A DNA stretch of 64,000 bases from Cyclobacteriaceae bacterium (GTDB lineage: Bacteria > Bacteroidota > Bacteroidia > Cytophagales > Cyclobacteriaceae), in the NCBI GenBank assembly GCA_025808415.1, contig CP075525.1:434001-498000 (forward strand). The letters are read 5' to 3'. Positions 59,637 to 64,000 of the stretch are shown here, one piece after another (position 1 is the stretch's first letter; every line of letters begins with the position of its first letter). A program made the position numbers and the translations under genes. The notes under the pieces are model-generated. The model had not been told where the DNA came from. It was given only the letters and a program-made list of their open reading frames with translations, and did not search any database.

Positions 59637-59730
59637 ATACCAAAAGGATCGATTCCTCAACAAGGTCGTTAAATTGTCCGTTTGCTGTGTTAAAACAAGG
59701 TTAAGCCCTATTCATTCTTGTTGCTTGACA

Positions 59731-59884
59731 ATCAATGCAGTTTCATTAAAGTAAACCTGATTCATTAACTGATTTTTCATTTTGCAACACAAAGATTAAT
59801 GCAGTGGTAACTGCGTACTAAACTCCACGTCAAGTGCTTTGTCAACCTTTGATGCAACGATTTGATAAAGGTCAATCCTTTATC
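59731..59884 (+). promoter_or_regulatory. susC upstream region with small repeats
   Basis: The region holds a direct repeat ATYAATGCAGT (59731-59741 and 59795-59805, 64 bp apart), a GCAGT/ACTGC inverted repeat (59801-59814) and a perfect 8-bp inverted repeat GATAAAGG/CCTTTATC (59864-59884) 28 bp before the susC ATG. A TCATTTTG near 59777 is one base from TAnnTTTG. Control sites are likely but none is certain. Confidence 0.35.
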
Positions 59885-59912
59885 GAAGGATTACACTAAA
59901 CCAAAAAACTTT

Positions 59913-62900
59913 ATGAAAAAAACTCTACTAAGGAACAAGAATTCTTTAGCAACCCAAGTGATACGGGGATTACTAATACCCTTATTGCTGGTAATCGTAA
60001 CATCTGCCATGGCGCAGAACGTTGTTTCCGGCCGTGTTACCTCCGGTGAAGACGGAGCGGGCATGCCCGGTGTAAATATTCTGGTGAAAGGTAGTTCGCA
60101 AGGAACCATCACCGATGTAAACGGGGAATATGCCTTGACCATTCCATCACCTTCGTCCACGCTGGTCTTTTCATTTGTGGGATTTATCACACAGGAAGTT
60201 AGTGTGGATGGCCGATCTAATGTAAATGTTGTTTTGGCCACCGATGCCCGTCAACTTTCAGAAGTGGTGGTAACGGCCCTGGGTGTAGAAAAGGATAAGA
60301 AGGCTGTCGGCTATGCCCTGCAGTCGGTTTCGGGCGAGAGCCTGACTATGGCACGTGAAACCAATATGGTTAACCAACTGGCAGGGAAAATTGCCGGAGT
60401 TACGGTTGTAGGCAGCCCATCCGGTATTGGTGGTTCAGCGCGGGTAACCATTCGTGGTGAGCGTTCCGTTGATTTGAATAAGAACCAGCCGCTCTATGTA
60501 ATTGATGGCGTACCGATCAGCAACGGTATAACGGGTGCATCAGGAAGAGGAAATCTTGAGGTTGACTTTGGCAACGGTGCCAGTTTCATCAACCCTGACG
60601 ATATTGAAACACTCACCGTTTTGAAAGGTGGCGCGGCCACCGCCCTTTACGGTTCGCGTGCAGCTAACGGTGTAATCGTGATCACCACAAAATCGGGCAG
60701 GGGAAGCAAAGGGATTGGAGTAGAGATAAACTCAAACACAACATTTGAAAGTGTTTTGCGCTTACCGGAATATCAAAATGTATACGGCCAGGGAAATGGT
60801 AACGGTGGTGATTTTGCCTTTGTTAACGGTGCAGGTGGAGGACTAACCGATGGTACAGATGAAAGCTGGGGCCCTGCCTTTACAGGTCAAAATTATCCGC
60901 AGTTTAATTCGCCCCGTTCTTTAAATGGTCAGCCTATTCCCTTCCGTGGTGGCGATTTGAATGCACCGGCAGGAAGTGTAATTACACCAACGCCCTGGTT
61001 GAACGATAAGGATGGGGTAAAGAACTTCTTCCAAACCGGCCGCACCATTACCAACAATGTGGCCCTGGTGGGCAGCAACAAAAACGGTGACTTTCGCTTG
61101 TCCTATACCGGTGTTGACCAAACCGGTACGGTGCCCAATACCGACCTTCGCAGGAATACCGTTTCGCTTAGCGGTGGTTATAACTTAACCGATAAGTTTT
61201 CGGCACGCGCTTTTGTGAGTTACATCGAGAGCGAGAGTGACAACCGTCCTTCCATTAGCTACGGTACTGAAAATATCATGTACTTGTTCAATTGCTGGTT
61301 GCCCCGCTCTGTGAGCATGGAGGACCTGAAGAATTACTGGATGCCAGGATTGCAAGGGAGGAGACAATTCGGTTGGAACTACAACTACCACGATAATCCC
61401 TTTTTCACGGTATATGAAAACACCAATGGCCAATACTACGACCGTATTGTTGGCAACATGTCTGTTAAATATGATTTCACCTCATGGTTAAGCCTTCAAT
61501 TGCGCACGGCTACCGACTATTCCAGCGAGCGCAGGCAATACAGAAGGGCTTTTAGCACACAGCGTTTTCCGTTTGGCCAGTACCGTGAAGCAAAAATTGT
61601 TACCGAAGAGCGTAACTCTGATTTTCTGTTAACCTTCAATAAGGAAATTGTTCAGTCCTTGTTTACCCTCACGGCCTCGGTTGGTGGAAATCAATTGCGC
61701 CAAAAGTCAGAATTTCTGGAAGTGAATGCCCCGCAATTAAATCTTCCGGGCATTTACAACCTCACAAATTTCCGTGCCCCGTTACAAACGGCACAAACCG
61801 ATGTGGCCAAGCGCATCAATAGTTTGTATGGAACAGCGCAGGTAGGGTATAAAAACATTTTATTCCTTGACTTAACGGCACGTAACGATTGGTCCAGTGC
61901 ACTTACGTTGCCCCAGGCCATTAAAGATGCCGGTATAGGTTCTGAAGATAACGCCTATTTCTATTCATCAGCTGCTTTGAGTGCGGTGCTTTCCGATATG
62001 ATCGAGCTCCCGCAAGTAATTTCTTTTGCCAAGCTTCGCACCAGTGTTGCACAAGTAGGTAATGATACCGATGCCTTTACGTTCACCCAGTCATTTAATC
62101 CCAGCGACCCGTTTGGCAACAGCCAGGTGTATGGCGAAACGGACCGTCTGGCCAATTTTAGTTTAAAACCTGAAATCAGCACGGCTTATGAGGCGGGTAT
62201 TGACCTGATGTTTTTTAACAGACGGATTGGTTTGGATTTAACCTACTATCAATCGCTTACCCGTAACCAGATCCTGAATATCCCTTTATCGATAACTTCT
62301 GGCTACAATAGCCGCTCCATCAATGCCGGTGAGATCAAAAACTATGGTGTGGAAGTAATGCTGAATACCATCCCGGTAAAACTCAACAACGGTTTCCAAT
62401 GGAATCTCGACATCAACTGGTCGGCTAACCGCAGTAAAGTTGTTTCACTTTCTGACGGCCTCGATAACTTCGTTATGGCCAACCGCAGGGTTACCATTGA
62501 GGCACGTGTTGGCGAGCGCATGGGCGATATGTATGGAATAGGCTTTGCCCGTGTGCAGAGTGCTGACCCGACAAAACCCTACTATGATGCCACCGGGCAA
62601 TTCACCGGTCAAATGGTATTCAACAGCCAAGGCAGGCCCATTGCAACAACTGATCGTATTAAGCTGGGCAACTATAATCCGGATTGGTTGGCAGGTATCA
62701 ACAACACCCTTTCGTATAAAAATGTACGCTTAAGCTTCCTGTTTGATGTGCGCCAGGGAGGAACCGTTTATTCCGAAACACAAACCGTTGGCCGTGAAGG
62801 TGGTATTATTATCGAAACACTTGAAGGAAGGGAAAATGGGTATTATCCCCAGGCTTCTGTTCAGGCCGATCCTCAATTGTTAAATGCACCTGCAGGCACT

Positions 62901-63278
62901 TATGTAGTAGGCCAGGGCGTTGTGCAAAATCAGGATGGAACATTCCGCGTAAACGATATACGGGTGTTGCCCCGCCAGTGGCACACCGCATGGACCGGTG
63001 GCCGCAGGATTGCCGAGGGCGTAGTGTATGATGCTTCATTCGTAAAACTCCGTGAAGTTCAAATCGGGTATACTATACCGGATAAGGTATTTGGTAAACT
63101 TCCTTTCCGGAGTGTTTCGGTTGCTTTGGTGGGAAGGAACCTGGCATTATGGACCAAAGTTCCGCATATCGATCCGGAAGTGATGTCATACACGGGTGGT
63201 ACTGCTTTGCCCGGTATAGAGTTTATGTCCATACCGTCATCGCGCAGCTATGGGTTTAATATTGGTTTAAGATTCTAA
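59913..63278 (+). CDS. SusC/RagA family TonB-linked outer-membrane transporter
   Basis: The 1121-aa product has a signal peptide (MKKTLLRNKNSLATQVIRGL... TSAMAQ), an N-terminal CarboxypepD_reg-like domain (VSGRVTSGEDGAGMPGVNILVKG), a plug domain with LNKNQPLYVIDGVPI, ALYGSRAANGVIVITTKSG and a large beta barrel ending in GFNIGLRF. It works with the SusD-like lipoprotein just downstream to import a ligand via TonB. The start at 59913 removes 17 residues that precede the signal peptide in an alternative frame start at 59862. Nearby phosphonate genes suggest a phosphonate-bearing ligand, but SusC sequence alone does not show the substrate. Confidence 0.95.
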   Translation: MKKTLLRNKNSLATQVIRGLLIPLLLVIVTSAMAQNVVSGRVTSGEDGAGMPGVNILVKGSSQGTITDVNGEYALTIPSPSSTLVFSFVGFITQEVSVDGRSNVNVVLATDARQLSEVVVTALGVEKDKKAVGYALQSVSGESLTMARETNMVNQLAGKIAGVTVVGSPSGIGGSARVTIRGERSVDLNKNQPLYVIDGVPISNGITGASGRGNLEVDFGNGASFINPDDIETLTVLKGGAATALYGSRAANGVIVITTKSGRGSKGIGVEINSNTTFESVLRLPEYQNVYGQGNGNGGDFAFVNGAGGGLTDGTDESWGPAFTGQNYPQFNSPRSLNGQPIPFRGGDLNAPAGSVITPTPWLNDKDGVKNFFQTGRTITNNVALVGSNKNGDFRLSYTGVDQTGTVPNTDLRRNTVSLSGGYNLTDKFSARAFVSYIESESDNRPSISYGTENIMYLFNCWLPRSVSMEDLKNYWMPGLQGRRQFGWNYNYHDNPFFTVYENTNGQYYDRIVGNMSVKYDFTSWLSLQLRTATDYSSERRQYRRAFSTQRFPFGQYREAKIVTEERNSDFLLTFNKEIVQSLFTLTASVGGNQLRQKSEFLEVNAPQLNLPGIYNLTNFRAPLQTAQTDVAKRINSLYGTAQVGYKNILFLDLTARNDWSSALTLPQAIKDAGIGSEDNAYFYSSAALSAVLSDMIELPQVISFAKLRTSVAQVGNDTDAFTFTQSFNPSDPFGNSQVYGETDRLANFSLKPEISTAYEAGIDLMFFNRRIGLDLTYYQSLTRNQILNIPLSITSGYNSRSINAGEIKNYGVEVMLNTIPVKLNNGFQWNLDINWSANRSKVVSLSDGLDNFVMANRRVTIEARVGERMGDMYGIGFARVQSADPTKPYYDATGQFTGQMVFNSQGRPIATTDRIKLGNYNPDWLAGINNTLSYKNVRLSFLFDVRQGGTVYSETQTVGREGGIIIETLEGRENGYYPQASVQADPQLLNAPAGTYVVGQGVVQNQDGTFRVNDIRVLPRQWHTAWTGGRRIAEGVVYDASFVKLREVQIGYTIPDKVFGKLPFRSVSVALVGRNLALWTKVPHIDPEVMSYTGGTALPGIEFMSIPSSRSYGFNIGLRF

Positions 63279-63303
63279 ACCTCAACATTTACTTACGATC
63301 AAC

Positions 63304-64000
63304 ATGAGTATGAAAACACTTAGAAATTTTACTTTGATCTTCACCCTCTTGTTTGTGGTAACAAGTTGCGATAAAGATTTTGAGGATATCAATACCAATC
63401 CTAATGTTCCTACTTCGGTTACACCAGATTTACTATTGTCGGGTGTTATCCGAAACACGCTCAACAACCAAATAGGCGAAGCCTGGGGTATCGGCAATAT
63501 TGTTGTGCAACACACGGCCAAAATTCAGTTTGTGAATGAAGATCGGTATTTATGGAATGAACAGAACGGGTTGTGGAATACCGTGTTTGGTAATATGCGC
63601 AACCTTCAGGCGGTTATAGATTTTGCCGAGCGTGCAGAGCCTGTACAAAACAATTATTTGGGTGTAGCCCTCATTTTAAAATCATGGATGTTTTCGTTGG
63701 CTACCGATGCGTATGGAGATATTCCTTACTCAGAAGCTACCAAAGCCAAACAGGGGATTTACCAACCTAAGTACGATACGCAGGAATTAATTTATGACGG
63801 GATACTGGCCGACTTAAAACGCGCCAACGAAATTTTAGGAACAAGTTCAGAAGCGTTAGCGGGCGACTTGTTGTACGGTGGGGGCGCTGCTTCCATAATC
63901 AAGTGGCGCAAATTGGCAAACTCATTACGCTTGCGTTACCTCATGCGTATTTCAGACCGGAAAAATGTAAATGCCGAAATGCAGGCGATAATTAACGACC
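63304..64000 (+). CDS. SusD/RagB-like nutrient-binding lipoprotein, cut by the window end
   Basis: The first 232 residues are visible. The start MSMKTLRNFTLIFTLLFVVTSC has a lipobox with Cys22, so it is lipid-anchored at the cell surface. LATDAYGDIPYSEATK and IKWRKLANSLRLRYLMRISD are hallmarks of the SusD-like group found next to SusC. It starts 25 bp after the susC stop and forms the lid of the SusCD transporter. The C-terminal half lies beyond base 64000. Confidence 0.93.
   Translation, partial: MSMKTLRNFTLIFTLLFVVTSCDKDFEDINTNPNVPTSVTPDLLLSGVIRNTLNNQIGEAWGIGNIVVQHTAKIQFVNEDRYLWNEQNGLWNTVFGNMRNLQAVIDFAERAEPVQNNYLGVALILKSWMFSLATDAYGDIPYSEATKAKQGIYQPKYDTQELIYDGILADLKRANEILGTSSEALAGDLLYGGGAASIIKWRKLANSLRLRYLMRISDRKNVNAEMQAIIND

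Noticed and set aside
59034..59638. Two separate genes, a short XRE protein and a stand-alone cupin
   Set aside because: The join falls on an A-run where one added base restores a standard XRE-cupin protein, and the carboxy part of the first frame (after the shift) has no cupin character.
1..64000. CRISPR arrays, rRNA genes, insertion sequences and prophage genes
   Set aside because: No regularly spaced repeats, no conserved rRNA segments and no transposase, integrase or phage structural genes were seen.

Overview
The window is chromosomal DNA of a member of the Bacteroidota, most likely order Cytophagales. The grounds are a SusC/SusD pair, a long Bacteroidota-type NusB, many Bacteroidota-restricted families (DUF4293, DUF4286, DUF5690, YtxH/DUF1573/YajC neighbours) and several promoters of the Bacteroidota form TTG-N18..21-TAnnTTTG. 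Gene density is high, there is one tRNA (His), and I see no rRNA, CRISPR array or recognisable insertion sequence.

Layout. 1-3.9 kb: a minus-strand run of SIS-family sugar-phosphate isomerase, a DUF433/DUF5615 toxin-antitoxin-like pair, lipB and a partial gene, with yraN divergent. 3.9-9.2 kb: htpG, DUF4293, truA and an ABC exporter. 9.2-17.3 kb: an outer-membrane protein, a second ABC exporter, leucine dehydrogenase, then a housekeeping run nusB-ytxH-DUF1573-yajC-ybbR-coaE. 17.3-22.9 kb: a complete RND efflux operon (adaptor, pump, TolC). 22.9-31.6 kb: scpA, dxs, hydrolase, peptidase, tRNA-His, dihydroorotase and a DEAD-box helicase.

31.6-38.6 kb is the most unusual part. A NarX/NarL-type two-component pair (convergent genes) borders what looks like a double-glycine peptide export locus. 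It holds two short precursor peptides (66 aa and an easily missed 57 aa) with 15-residue GG leaders, two unknown membrane proteins, a membrane-anchored CxxC thioredoxin-like protein and a peptidase-C39 ABC exporter. Each peptide gene sits behind its own copy of a 119-bp promoter segment carrying a striking CCCCATAAATGGGG-type double palindrome, about 89% identical between copies. I read this as a bacteriocin-like or peptide-signal system driven by the adjacent response regulator.

38.6-53.6 kb: an AAA/DUF4143 ATPase bracketed by two near-identical hairpins (one of them the rho terminator), rho, serS, a second RND efflux operon, a TspO-like membrane protein, a prolyl oligopeptidase and small housekeeping genes. 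53.6-64 kb: a probable organophosphonate (2-aminoethylphosphonate or N-methyl derivative) locus: a PhnZ-like HD protein, a PhnX-like hydrolase, a DUF5690 transporter-like protein, a PHP phosphatase, a TIGR03364-type flavin oxidase, an XRE-cupin regulator broken by a one-base shift in an A-run, and a SusC/SusD uptake pair that runs off the window.
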